DNA of 64,000 nt from Endomychus coccineus (taxonomy: Eukaryota; Arthropoda; Insecta; Coleoptera; Endomychidae), in assembly GCA_958510875.1 (NCBI GenBank), contig OY294067.1, forward strand, positions 194,873,322-194,937,321, given 5' to 3'. Below, piece after piece: positions 47,650-58,865 of this stretch. The position numbers and the translations under genes are program-made. The notes below the pieces were generated by a model. The model did no database searches. It saw nothing but the letters and a program-made list of their open reading frames with translations, and had not been told where the DNA came from. Numbering within the stretch: position 1 is the stretch's first letter; every line of letters begins with the position of its first letter.

Positions 47650-49180
47650 TTGTAGCCGGTTCGCCACTGGTGTAGTAGTGTAGAACCACAGAGCAACTAT
47701 AAAGTAAAGTCTCTAGAACGAACTGTTTCTTCTTGTTTATTGAATGCTCGGAAGAAAGACGCAGTGCATATTATGCAGTTCCATGTTCCGCTCAAGCTCA
47801 AAACCAAGACGTCTCTTACTCAAAACTATCAGGGCTTGTTCACTACACTACCTGTCACAGAATATAGTATAGCCCTCAAGACGACATGGAGGTGATATGT
47901 CGTTGAAAACATGTCATCCTAACGCTTCTAGCTGCGAACGCATTAACAGTAGAATGGTTACTTGGATATCATGACCAAACTATCTTATTATAATTTAAAA
48001 CTTTTCTCTGATTAACAACTTTATAGTTGTTCTCTGAATAACATTAAATCACGCGCGATATAGTGCGAGACGAAGAAGAGGGTATGCAAGAAGGCAGTAG
48101 CAGAGCCACAGAACAACTAAGAAGTCAGAACAATAATGGTGGAAAAGGGGAAATTAATAGGAGTGTATCGAACATTAAGAAGGATAGGAAGTAAGGAGAA
48201 GAGTTTATCACATCATGTCATGTAGTTGATAGTTGTTCTGTGTGTATGTGTAATTGTAATTTGTTAGTGGTGATTGCCGAATAATGTGCGCTTTCACAGA
48301 TGCAACCACGGTCGTATACACCGACGTCGTATACAACCCAACAAATATGCATACCTGTGCATGTTGCACGACGAATCAATGTCTGAGGTGAGTTATCATT
48401 GATCAATCAATAGCCTAGCCTTAAATATCAACATTGTAAACATTATTCCACAAACTGAAAAATTAAAATGTTTTCAAAATCAAATCTAGGCACTTCGACC
48501 GTGGGATCAAATTTTTAAGCGTTGTGTCGAGCAGGTACAGTCCGACATAGAATTTATCGAAACATCAACGGAAATAAACAGAAAAGAACGTAAGAATGTC
48601 GAAAATCCATACATGTTGTAACATCAACCGCTCAGAACAAATTGAGTGCGCCGCAGGAACATGATCAGGCGAATACACGTGGCGACAGCTCAGTCAGTAT
48701 TCAGTAATCGCAGTTTAATGCCGAAACTCGAACATACAAAAATTTTAAGTTACCACAAGATCAATTACCCACTTTAAGCGGTTCCTTTAGAGAGTTTACG
48801 TAATTTCACAACTAATTTAAAAATCATTCATAACAACAAGTCACTTTCAAAGGTAGAAAAATTGCATTACCAAAAATTCTCTCCAATTTAGAAAACATCG
48901 AGGCTAATTATCACGCAGCGTGGCATTTAGTAAAAGAACGATTCCAAAATAAAAATTCCTATAATAATAGTGCTGTTGTTTTGTGATTTTTTCGACGAAG
49001 TAACGAGACACTTAGGTCTTCACAAAATTTAGGCCAGTAGACCGTATATTGGGATTCGATATTAATTTATATGCGTACATCTATATTACACTTAAGCATG
49101 AAACGAAAATGGGAACAATACTCGGAATAGAATAACAGTGTACAAGAATTGCCAACTTCACTAATGAATTTTTTTTGGCC
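47650..49180 (+). mobile_element. Bel/Pao retrotransposon, 5' LTR-like region and gag
   Basis: From about 48560 the plus strand encodes, in shifting frames, Bel/Pao-type gag: KLPQDQLPTLSGSFREF, NNKSLSKVEKLHY, NYHAAWHLVKERFQNKNSY and RHLRSSQNLGQ near 49005. Upstream, ACTTCGACCGTGGGATC near 48495 looks like the primer-site region after a 5' LTR, so 47650-48490 may be the LTR, though no second LTR was found for comparison. Gag is cut off where the TIR transposon beginning by 49431 takes over. Stops and frameshifts are frequent. Confidence 0.65.
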
Positions 49181-51292
49181 TTTTTTAAGTAAAAAAATAA
49201 AATTCGTCTTATTATCGTAAAATATTCGAAAATCATCCTAAAGAAATTTTTGAAAGCACAATCGATCGGAAATTTTTCGTAGAATACGATGTTGCAGTCA
49301 GATTAGGGATATCTTGCAAGGAAAACCCGGAAAATGGGAAAAACAGTTTCGTTTTGAAAATTCATTTCGCAAAATACCTATATTTTAATTTTTTTTAACC
49401 TGACTAAAACTCAGAAAATGTGTCTACTTCAAGGCGAAAATGGTCCGGTAGTGAATAGCCCAATTTTGCCAAAATTTTCACTGTTTTCCAGAATTTTTCC
49501 GATTTTTTGACGATTTTCTTGCCTACAATGTAACCAAACGACCCCAGTAAGAAATTCTAAGCAGTTTTCCTCAATTCTCAGACAATTTTACGTAAAAAAA
49601 TGTCAAACTCGCAATTGGTTGTAGGTCTGATCTCGAAATATAGTAAAATACGGATTTTCAAATTATTATAAATTCCTTTATTATCATCCAAAAGCTTACT
49701 TCCATAACCATAAATTTGTCCGCAACAAATTAGACTAATATTAAACATCAATTTTCAAGTGAGGATGAACTTTTCTTTTGCGTATATTCCTTAAATTTGC
49801 TATTCTTGTGACCAAGAAGCTTTATTCGCACCATGTTGTCTTTCGTTTCAACCGTCAATACTGATAAAATACTTATAATGTTTTTTGTAACTGTATAGAA
49901 GTAAAATGTCAGCTTCAAGAGTATCATCAAATGTATTTGCAATAAAACCTAGTTCCCATCTGTCACCTATTACAAACGATACGTATGTATTGACAGCCCA
50001 TTCGTAAGACACTTTGTTAATTGAGTCAAAAATTAGATCGTAACTTGCGTTATAGCCCACAACTTTGCATCCTAGTGTAGTTTCATTGATGGGTGTGAAT
50101 TGATGATATCCCCTGGTTCCAGGAACAGTTTGTACTTTAGGTAATGAAGTTTCTCTAACTGCATCAATTTCATTCTTCATTCAATCCAACTATAAAAGGT
50201 TCTATTTTTAATAATTTACGTTTACAAAATTCGTAAAGGTCGTTCACATTCAAAATTTGATTATTGACTGGCTTCTTTTGCAGCTTTTCTCTTGAAAGTT
50301 TCACCTGTGCCAGATTTTACATGTGAAGTTGCAAAAAAAAAACATTGTACACCAAATTGATAAATTTTTTCATGTTGACCTAAAAAATGAAAATTGAGAC
50401 AATTTTTATATTGACCTGTGCATCCATCTGAGAAATATTAGGAAATGTTATTTTCACATAGTTTAGTATGTATTTAATATAAACATTAACTTTGAAAACA
50501 TCGTGTTTCAAATCTTCTGTCAGAAAGCATAAACTTTTATTTTTCAACTTAGCCTCTTCATCTTCATAGTAAATTACAGTTGGGTGGAGCGAGCAAGAAT
50601 TCTTGGACCAATAATTACTTTGAATTTCATCTTGAATTATAAAATTGTAATTTTCACTGAAATCTACTAGAATTACCACTGTTTCAGAATCTAGATTTTC
50701 TTTCAGGTGCTCCAAATAATTAGTTTGATTTTTGCAATATAACTATGTGGTATCAAATCGTTGAATTTCCAATACAAAATTTCTAACAACTCTTCGTACG
50801 TAGGTACTTGTTTGTGTTATTAATTCTGATCTATCTGCCTGGGTCCACTGTTTATACATAATTCTTTTTTAAAATCTTTAACATCAGATAGCAAAAAAAA
50901 TGTTTTCAAAACTTCCTTTACTTTCAGAGCATCTGAGCATTCAGTACATACTCGCTTCATGCATTTTTTATTAGTCTCAACATAAACAATTTTCGATATT
51001 ATTTCTTTTTACGACAAACTTCCATTGATAACTCCTAATAAAAGTTTTACATTTTGATGATAAATACAAACACATATTATGTGCGTACCCGAAGCACCCG
51101 GTAGGATGCATTGTTTAGGTCGAAGACTAGAAAATGTTGAGAATACTATTTTTGCATTGCACGATTGTTTAAAATTGCTGAAATGTGCTCGTAAATTACC
51201 TAAAAGGAGAATCTTTTGCATGTGCACTCCTTTCGCTACACTAACGTAATCTTTTGCCCCTGGGGAATTCGAACGTGCTCATATGAAGAATA

Positions 51293-53555
51293 TACAGGGT
51301 GTCCCAATATTGCTGGGACACAGAGCTACCACGTATTCTAGAGGTCAAAATAAGTCGATTGAGCCCAATTTACCTGTATACCAAAATGTACCGTTTGTCC
51401 GTGAGAAGAGTTCAAAGTTTACTAAAAAAAATACATTTTTGTATGTTGTTCCGAAGTGCTTCATACAAATTTATTGAAATTTGGTAAATGTGTATTCTAG
51501 ATGATTAGCTTACTTTTAGTAATCAAAAAAACCCAAAGAAAATTGTAGAGGGGTTGGAACCACCCTCACCCCTTGGCATTTTTTCCCCCATTTTTGTAGG
51601 GGTGGGAATACGGTTTTAAGACTTTTTTATCTGGAAGGCCTACTCATTATCTTCATTTTCTTACTCTTGTAAAAACTCCGTATTTTGCGTAGTTTTCAAG
51701 AAAAAAAATGTTTTCGCAAACACTGATAACCGATTTTCGGGTATAGGTTTAATAAAATTGTAATACAAAATTTAGTTGGCCGCGGACACAAAGACAAAAC
51801 CAAATGTTATGATTTTGACAGGAAACATAGTTTATTGTTAACAGTAAATGTGTCAGTTATTTGTTCTCTTTTGCTTGTTTTTTTATTATTTCTTATTGTC
51901 ATCACTGTTTTTGTTTAATTGTTATTGCTGTTGTTGCTGTTCCTTTGACGTCCCACAATTATGAATTTTCCTTTTAATGAACAGACCGACATGTTATTAG
52001 TTCTTGGATATTGTCAAGGTAACTGCCGCGAAAGTGTTCGCGTGTATCAAGAGAGGTATCCAAACCGGAGAATTCCAAACCATAAAACTTTTGCCCGAAT
52101 CGAAAGACGTCTTCGAGAAACGGGGAGGTTGACCCCAGTAAGAGTTAACGCTGGAAGACCTCGACAAGCTCGAACACCTATTGCGGAAGAAGCTGTTCTT
52201 CAAATGATTGATAACAATCCTAATACCAGTACTAGAAGATTGCAACGAGAAGCTGGAATTCCAAAAAGCACTGTAAGTCGAATCATTAGAGATCAATTAA
52301 TTCGGCCATTTCACATCCAGCCAGTGCAAGAATTGTTGCCACCTGACTACGAATTACGTTTAAGTTTTTTACAAACTATTCGGGAGCGCAGAGTAGTCGA
52401 CAACGGATTCCATACTAAGATCTTGTTTACTGATGAGTCTTGTTTTACACGTCGCGGTATGACAAACCTACACAACGATCATGTTTATGCAGATGAAAAT
52501 CCACATGCCATTAAAAGTAGACATTATCAACGTGAATTTAAAATTAATGTCTGGGTCGGAATTATTGGCGAATTTATAGTCGGACCGTTACGATTACCTG
52601 ATCGTCTGAATGGCGATAGTTACCTCCGTTTCCTTCAACAAAATTTGCCAGAATTATTAGAAGACTTGCCTCTTGACTTGCGTAGAAATACGTTCTTCAT
52701 GCATGATGGTGCACCACCTCATTTTGCACGTGCAGTAAGAGAATATCTTGGTGAACAATTTGGTGGCAGGTGGATAGGTAGGGGACAAGAAGCACCCATT
52801 CAATGGCCTCCGCGGTCTCCAGATTTAAACCCTTGTGACTTCTTCATCTGGGGAGAATTAAAAAGACAAGTGTACGAGGTTCAAATAAATAACATCGAAC
52901 AACTGTGGAATAGAATTCAAAATGCTGTAAATGCGCTACGAGAAAATGACGATGTTTTAAGAAGAGTGCATTTCAATTTTTTACGTCGAATTGACCTCTG
53001 TATTAATGAAGGTGGAGGTCACATTGAACACTTGTTATAAAAATTATTGTTTGTCTTGTGTAAATGTATTGTGTAATTTGTGTCTAATAATTTTATTAAA
53101 CCTATACCCGAAAATCGGTTATCAGTGTTTGCGAAAACATTTTTTTTCTTGAAAACTACGCAAAATACGGAGTTTTTACAAGAGTAAGAAAATGAAGATA
53201 ATGAGTAGGCCTTCCAGATAAAAAAGTCTTAAAACCGTATTCCCACCCCTACAAAAATGGGGGAAAAAATGCCAAGGGGTGAGGGTGGTTCCAACCCCTC
53301 TACAATTTTCTTTGGGTTTTTTTGATTACTAAAAGTAAGCTAATCATCTAGAATACACATTTACCAAATTTCATTAAATTTGTATAAAGCACTTCGGAAC
53401 AACATACAAAAATGTATTTTTTTTAGTAAACTTTGAACTCTTCTCACGGACAAACGGTACATTTTGGTATACAGGTAAATTGGGCTCAATCGACTTATTT
53501 TGACCTCTAGAATACGTGGTAGCTCTGTGTCCCAGCAATATTGGGACACCCTGTA
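51293..53555 (+). mobile_element. Mariner-like element, complete, with 467-bp inverted terminal repeats
   Basis: The ends read TACAGGGTGTCCCAATATTG and are inverted. The left arm is 51293-51759 and the right arm 53089-53555, exactly equal in length with only a few mismatches seen (for example two near 51465/53380). TA flanks both ends, as expected for Tc1/mariner target duplication. The arms bracket one intact transposase gene. Long, near-identical arms and an open frame point to a recent insertion. It interrupts the minus-strand transposase-like gene of the surrounding element. Confidence 0.93.
51961..53040 (+). CDS. Mariner/Tc1-superfamily transposase, intact
   Basis: 359 residues, no stop or frameshift. 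N-terminal helix-turn-helix (residues about 12-55, RESVRVYQERYPNRRIPN), a GRPR motif at 65-68, and a second helix-turn-helix (about 87-110, STRRLQREAGIPKSTVSRII). Catalytic residues: D158 in LFTDES, D249 in FMHDGAPPH, and D293 in SPDLNPCDFF. The spacing between the last two acids is 43 residues, longer than the 34 of classic mariner and near the 41 of the DD41D group of insect elements. Cut-and-paste transposition in the nucleus is the family role. The start codon is the first ATG of the frame, about 200 bp inside the left inverted repeat. AAATTATTG follows the stop and a possible polyadenylation signal lies at 53094. Confidence 0.93.
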   Translation: MNFPFNEQTDMLLVLGYCQGNCRESVRVYQERYPNRRIPNHKTFARIERRLRETGRLTPVRVNAGRPRQARTPIAEEAVLQMIDNNPNTSTRRLQREAGIPKSTVSRIIRDQLIRPFHIQPVQELLPPDYELRLSFLQTIRERRVVDNGFHTKILFTDESCFTRRGMTNLHNDHVYADENPHAIKSRHYQREFKINVWVGIIGEFIVGPLRLPDRLNGDSYLRFLQQNLPELLEDLPLDLRRNTFFMHDGAPPHFARAVREYLGEQFGGRWIGRGQEAPIQWPPRSPDLNPCDFFIWGELKRQVYEVQINNIEQLWNRIQNAVNALRENDDVLRRVHFNFLRRIDLCINEGGGHIEHLL

Positions 53556-55388
53556 TATACAAATCTGTAACGAGCAGTTTTACGTCGTCAGAAATTTTCT
53601 TTTGGATTTTGGGATCAAGCGAACTGAGAATTCCTTTTTCTCTTTTGAGAGATTCAGCTCTATCTACTTTATCTCTCGTAGTCGAAAAGAAATTTTGTAT
53701 GTCTACTTTTTAGAAATTATTTACAAAAAGGGTTAAAATTTGATACTGCTCCTCTGGCGGTGAACCATACATTTTTTCTTTCAATTCATCCATCATTTTT
53801 TTGAAAAATGGATCTGCCGTGTTGAAAGCCAAGTTAACGTGCAAAATAATATCTGAATCCAATTTCAAACACTTTCTAATATTATCTTCAGCTGCGAAAT
53901 TGATTTCTTCCAATTTTCTTTTTGCTATGGTTTTTTTCTCTGAATCATGATAATTTTGAATTTCCATTGGCGATACATCAAGATTTCGGCAAAAGTTTCT
54001 CAAAGAATCTTCAATATTAATATGAAACTTTCCGCTGAGGGAAGCGATTCAGTCCCAATAGAAAGTGACGAAATGGTACGAGCCAAATCTTCGTCGATTT
54101 TGATTTGATCCAATTTTTTTTGCGTTTGCACTTCCGTTGATGATTTTAAATAGCAAATATGACATACCTTCCGACCTGGGATTATCAGCAAGCCACCCAT
54201 CCACCTTTGAACATCTTCAGCAACAGCCAAGTCAATTTCCCTCAGACGATTGGCAATTTTGTATCATGACTTCGGCACGGATCGCAACAATACGATTGAC
54301 GCATAGAATAAATAAGCTGTATGAATTGGGAAAGATGTTTTTCGCAGATATAATTTACACGATCCTTTCTTTCACTTCTCCAGGATAAGAGTATTTGGTC
54401 GTTATCTGACAACTGTGCACATTGTCGAATGACCCCATGGCATCTTGCATTTTTCCCATATGACAGAGAATTTGCTCGCCTGTGAACATATTTTTGACTA
54501 GAAAGAAATGAACATCTGCACACATTTTAATCTATTACACACATACCTTGTCCCGACATTTTTCGTATTGAATTCCTTTACAAGAATAGGTTAGGTATTT
54601 GCCTGCAAAAAATCTTTTCAGATTAAAAGAAAATCTAACCATGAGCTCAAGTCTACTAATTAAATATTCGCATATAAATACAAACCTTGAAACTTTTTAA
54701 TTAATAAAATGAAAATTTTTCCATACTGATCTCCGGTATATTCTGATAATTATCGCTATTTTTGAGAAGTTTGAAGTTCAATGAAGTGCAGAAGGCGTCT
54801 TTGTTTACTATTGCTACTGAGTGCGAATGTCTGATGTTATAGGTAATTAGGTTTCTTCTTTACCAAAAAACGTTCTTTTTGAAACGAATATTTCGCATTT
54901 GAGGAAAATAATACATTTGCCATTTCTTATTGAAGTATTATATTGTATTATATTAAATATTAAATATTATTTTATTATAAAACAATTGTTGAAGGAAACC
55001 GCAGCTTAGGAGATTTTAAATCAAACTTAAACTTTGCAGATTTATGAAATCTATAAGAAAATTTCCAGAAAAATGAACTTATTCCGAGGTTATTTGCCTT
55101 TCATTATTCATTCAGCAAAGAAAAAAAATCGTTTCCTTAAGAAACTTGACATTCCAATAAATTTTGAGATCAGATCTACAACCAATTGTGAATTTGACAG
55201 TTTTTTACGTAAAATTATCTGAGAATTGAGGAAAACTGCTTAGAATTTCTTACTGGTGTCGTTTGGTTACATTGTAGGCAATAAATTTTTTTTTTTTAGA
55301 AAAAGCGTCAAAAATCGGAAAAATTCTGGAAAACAGTGAAAATTTTGGTGAAATTGGGCTAAAGTCACTACCGAACCATTTTCGCCTT

Positions 55389-56129
55389 TAGATATGAATA
55401 TCTGATTTTTTGGTCTTATTTGTTGAAGGATCCATAATTAATAAGGTTCTCTTTTAACCTATTGAAAATAGCTGTATTAGGTTGTCTTCTTTCTGGATAG
55501 CAATTAAATATATATCAATGCAATATCACAATTGTTATTACTTTAAATAAAGCTTTCTAACATATCATATTTGTCAAATTTTCATAAGACATCTTCACTT
55601 TTACGATTAAATGAGGGAAACCACATCGTTAATATGCAATTTACCGTCAAACTGATAAATACTGTCATAGATGACACTCGCCTACTTAATAAATATTAAA
55701 AAACGCAAGAAGTAATATACTAAATATTATTTTCGCGATTAAAGACTTACACATCAAAAACTACCCTAAGTATGATACATAGTTAGAAAGAGAGAAAAAA
55801 AATCCATCCTAATTAAACCATAGCCAACTATGATTCCCATTTGAAAAAAACTTCTTTAGGTCATAACTCGAAACTGCATCTTCTTTTCGTATTTTCCCAT
55901 CACTGGATTATATAGAAAAAAGTGCTCAAGGATGTAAAAGTTATTTTCTTCTAACTTTACAAACGATATTCACATGTGCCTAAAAGTAGGAAAATCGAAC
56001 TTTTTTTTATAATTCGAAAACAAAAACGGAGCCTAATTTATGTTTTCGCCAGTGAATTTGTCTAAAAAAAAAAGATTGGAATGTGGCTTCCATTTTTTTG
56101 TATCTCTTATAGTTACCGAGTTATCCTAT
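55389..56129. other. AT-rich sequence, nothing recognised
   Basis: No supported feature was seen between the right end of the TIR transposon and the LTR-like stretch. Confidence 0.5.
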
Positions 56130-56800
56130 AGTGTTGCTTAACTTATTCATATTTTTATACATATTGACAATAATTATGACAAGTCATTTAAAGTATCATT
56201 TCTGTATATTAGCTATTATAACCTCTGTGAATCTATTTACGACACATGTGGAATTCAGTCGTAAATGGGATTCTTGTGTCAATTTGTTATCAGCCGACGA
56301 AGTGTTATCGATGGGTGGGCTGGCATGGCTTATTTATTATGGGTATTTCTAAGAATTGTTTGTGTTGCCTGAGATTTCTGGTCAACAGATATGTAGCCAA
56401 TGTAGCAGCTACTACCCTTCTTTACAAACCCTACTTATTCTTAAATTTGCCTGAAGTAAACGACTTTCAGAAAAGGACATTCACACAAAGCTCATTCATC
56501 GAGCAACATCATTACATAACTATAACAATCACATCAAAATCATTCATCGAGCAACATCATTACATTACTATAACAATTAAAACTATATCACTTCAGCGAG
56601 CAACATTATTACTTGCAATAACAATAACATATCATCAATCTTATAATCAAAACGTTAACCTAGAGAATTACAACCTTAGGTAAACTAGCCTTCATAAAAT
56701 AAGGCGACTCAGTTGGTTTAGTGTAGTTTGTACATAACTATATATAGGTGTGAATAAATAACTTAAAATCATCAAGTGCTATTTGTTCAACCAACCACCA
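56130..56800 (+). mobile_element. LTR-like stretch with internal tandem repeat
   Basis: Begins about TGTTGCTTAACTT. It contains three imperfect copies of a roughly 50-bp unit at 56488-56640 (TCATTCATCGAGCAACATCA then TTACATNACTATAACAAT) and an AATAAATAAC signal near 56752, followed by TTGTTCAACCAACCACCATC, which resembles an LTR end and the start of an internal region. Bel/Pao pol debris follows at 57240. No second LTR was found, so this is tentative. Confidence 0.35.
56488..56640. repeat. Tandem repeat, about 50-bp unit, three copies
   Basis: Units share CATCGAGCAACATCATTACAT or close variants. The third copy is more diverged (AGCGAGCAACATTATTACTT). Confidence 0.65.
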
Positions 56801-57239
56801 TCATCTGAGTCATACAAGAAGTGTATGTAAACAACAGCAGCATACAGCACATGTAGAAACATCGAAATTTGCTCACCCTGTATAGACAAGTGGAAAGCTT
56901 GTGACAAAAAGCACAATACCATTTTGCTCGAAGTAAGCACGTCAATCAAATCGTTTAATGACAAATACACAGAACAAAACGTTTCACTTTTAGTAATAAA
57001 TCGTATCCGTTCGGAATAAGTCGTTATCGACGCAAGATCTCAATATTCCTAGTAACTTTAATAAAAGCAAATAGATTCATGTTCTATTAGGTTCTGCGAT
57101 ATTTTATGACGTACTCAAAGAACGCAAGATCGAGTAGGTGACCGATTGCCAATACTGGTACACACAAAATTTGGTTGAATCATTGACAGAAGCAATATGT
57201 CGCTATATCCGCGTTCAAAGATTTCATGGATAAAAACCA

Positions 57240-57750
57240 TCAGACTCAAGATCAGTTAGAACGCTTTTGGAAAGTGGAGGAGATCCAAAAAAAATGCCTC
57301 TTTCTAAGAATTTGCAATTCTGCGGAGAGCACTTCGTTTCAATCTATCATCTTGACAGAGGTGATTTCACTTTTCCAATGCCTCTCAAGGAAGATTACGT
57401 AACACTTCTTTCAATGGAAAGAAAATTGTCAAGCTCTTGGAAAGCTTCGTCTTAAACGGAGTCGCGGAAATACAAGAACTCACAAGGACCTGTGAGTGGC
57501 GTCATGTTGATGCTACCAACAATCCCGCTGACATATCTCGGGGCTATAACTCGTCGCAGCTGTTACATTCTTCGTTGTGGTGTTAAAAGGCGAAATTCTA
57601 CAATTGGGTCAATTATGACTACCAATCTAAATGAAAAAGACAATTTGAATAGATTTTCTAAACTCAGACGGCTTCAACGAGTAACGGCATAATGTTTGAG
57701 ATTTGAGAGAAAGTCTCGTTATATTAACAAACTTTTGATTCAACCCAACC
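57240..57750 (+). mobile_element. Bel/Pao pol fragment with internal deletion
   Basis: Plus strand. LERFWKVEEIQKK then (other frame) LSKNLQFCGEHFVS and PMPLKEDYVTL, SMERKLSS correspond to the segment just before the Bel/Pao reverse transcriptase. Directly afterwards comes CEWRHVDATNNPADISRGYN, which belongs between RNase H and integrase. The reverse transcriptase core is therefore deleted. It may belong to the same lineage as the gag at 48.5-49.2 kb, but one element is not proven. Confidence 0.7.
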
Positions 57751-58865
57751 TTGTACTCAATTAATTTCCTACTACTGTCTCTCCAGTATCAACCTCACAG
57801 CGCTCCTCTGAGTGTGCGTGTCCTCACGGCTTCCAGCAAATGATCGGAATTTGCAATCGGGCAATTAACCTTACCTTTCAACTACTCTATTCATTATTAT
57901 TATTATGATATGCCGCCACCACCTACTTATTTGAGAGGATAAGCAGGAACCCTCCAGTACTATCGATACTTGTAACTTTATAGGTAGGTAAACTTTGGGT
58001 TGGTCCGCTTATCAAATCGAAACCAATGGAACTTATGACCTGGATTTATTATTAATAACTTGAATAGGACAAATATAAAAGTTCTTTACAACCTTTTTCC
58101 ACATTAATACTCTACTCGAGGTGATTCGCCCGTTGTTGTGATTAGTGAATCAATCAGCGGAAATCATTCAGTACAAGTCCAACCCAAACAGTTATAATTA
58201 TCTAGACCTAAGACTTACCCCCCCCCCCTTGTTGTCTAACCTTCCTCCAATATTTGGTCCCCTACCACTCACTACTTTTAATTCAAAGGACGAGTCGGTG
58301 CCAACGATACAGGAACGAACTTATTTATTTAACGATGATACAACATCGGAGTTCCGGCCTGTCCTCTGAACTGAATTAATTAAAAATTAATGTAATTGCA
58401 ACCTCACAACTTAATCACCAAACTTTATCTTTAAGAGAAAGGAATGAATTGACTTCGGCTTTAATAATTCGCGACTTGAGTATGAACCGGCCAGAACTGT
58501 CTTCTTCCCTCTTGAAGAAAGAGTTTTTATCAAAACAGCATAGCCTCGATACCACCTTAATTCCCACCCCGATTTTACATTTATTCCCAGCTCCCTGTTT
58601 TCGCTGATGTCATATTTTTCATTGATAACACCTTCGTGTGAGTACAGAATATCGTTTCATATCTTCGGCGGCAAAGAACTTTCATTGTTTCAATCCAGAC
58701 TAATATTACCGCCTTAACTCAAGATTATCGCAACATACAACAGGCTACCTTAAAAATGAGACGCTACGATTTCCATAATTCCTATTTATTACACTGACAT
58801 TAATTTAATCAAAATAGTACAGACAATTGATTTCTCATTGGAACAAGTGTTCGAGATATTCAAAG
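57751..58865. other. No recognised gene; short poly-C run
   Basis: Moderately AT-rich DNA with a run of ten Cs near 58220. The ORF 58145-58369 spans it and has no recognisable content. A CACGTGA-type block near 58900 starts the next repeat. Confidence 0.4.

Larger units (their letters stand above)
49848..54523 (-). pseudogene. Transposase-like gene (GASGTH ... HQNVKL ... SDGCTGQYKN family), broken
   Basis: Read on the minus strand, right to left. 54523-54242: Cys/His-rich region (ICEKHLSQFIQLIYSMRQSY, CCDPCRSHDTKLP). 54230-53710: NLAVAEDVQRWMGG-type region with CHICYLKS, then MEIQNYHDSEKKTIAKRKLE. Interruption by the mariner-like element. 51245-51009: GAKDYVSVAKG-like start, SSLRPKQCILPGASGTH and HQNVKLL. 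50715-50380: VVILVDFSENYNFI, LHPTVIYYEDEE, and in the next frame SDGCTGQYKN. 50180-49848: YEWAVNTYVSFVIGDRWELG. Proteins with these motifs are widespread and mostly unnamed in arthropod genomes. The acidic residues in VDFSEN and SDGC fit a DDE-type active site, but that is inference. Stops and frameshifts disable this copy. Confidence 0.65.
49431..55388 (-). mobile_element. TIR-flanked DNA transposon (about 6 kb with the mariner insert, 3.7 kb without)
   Basis: Inverted arms at 49431-49638 and 55162-55388 share AAGGCGAAAATGGT, AATTTTCACTGTTTTCCAGA, GTAACCAAACGAC, TTCTAAGCAGTTTTCCTCAA and AATTGGTTGTAG. Between them lies a minus-strand gene, so the arms bracket a coding transposon. The left outer limit may lie further out, anywhere from 49165, because the right copy stops at 55388. 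The mariner-like element 51293-53555 is a later insertion. Confidence 0.7.

Noticed and set aside
51283..51487. Short ORFs in the mariner arms, repeated at 53361-53562
   Set aside because: They exist because the arms are inverted copies of each other; there is no evidence of coding function.
56246..56683. 145-codon ORF over the LTR-like stretch
   Set aside because: Much of it translates a tandem repeat (SFIEQHHYITITI twice) and it has no protein motif.
58215..58232. Poly-C run as a functional site
   Set aside because: A simple homopolymer of ten Cs with no context; could also be a sequencing artefact.
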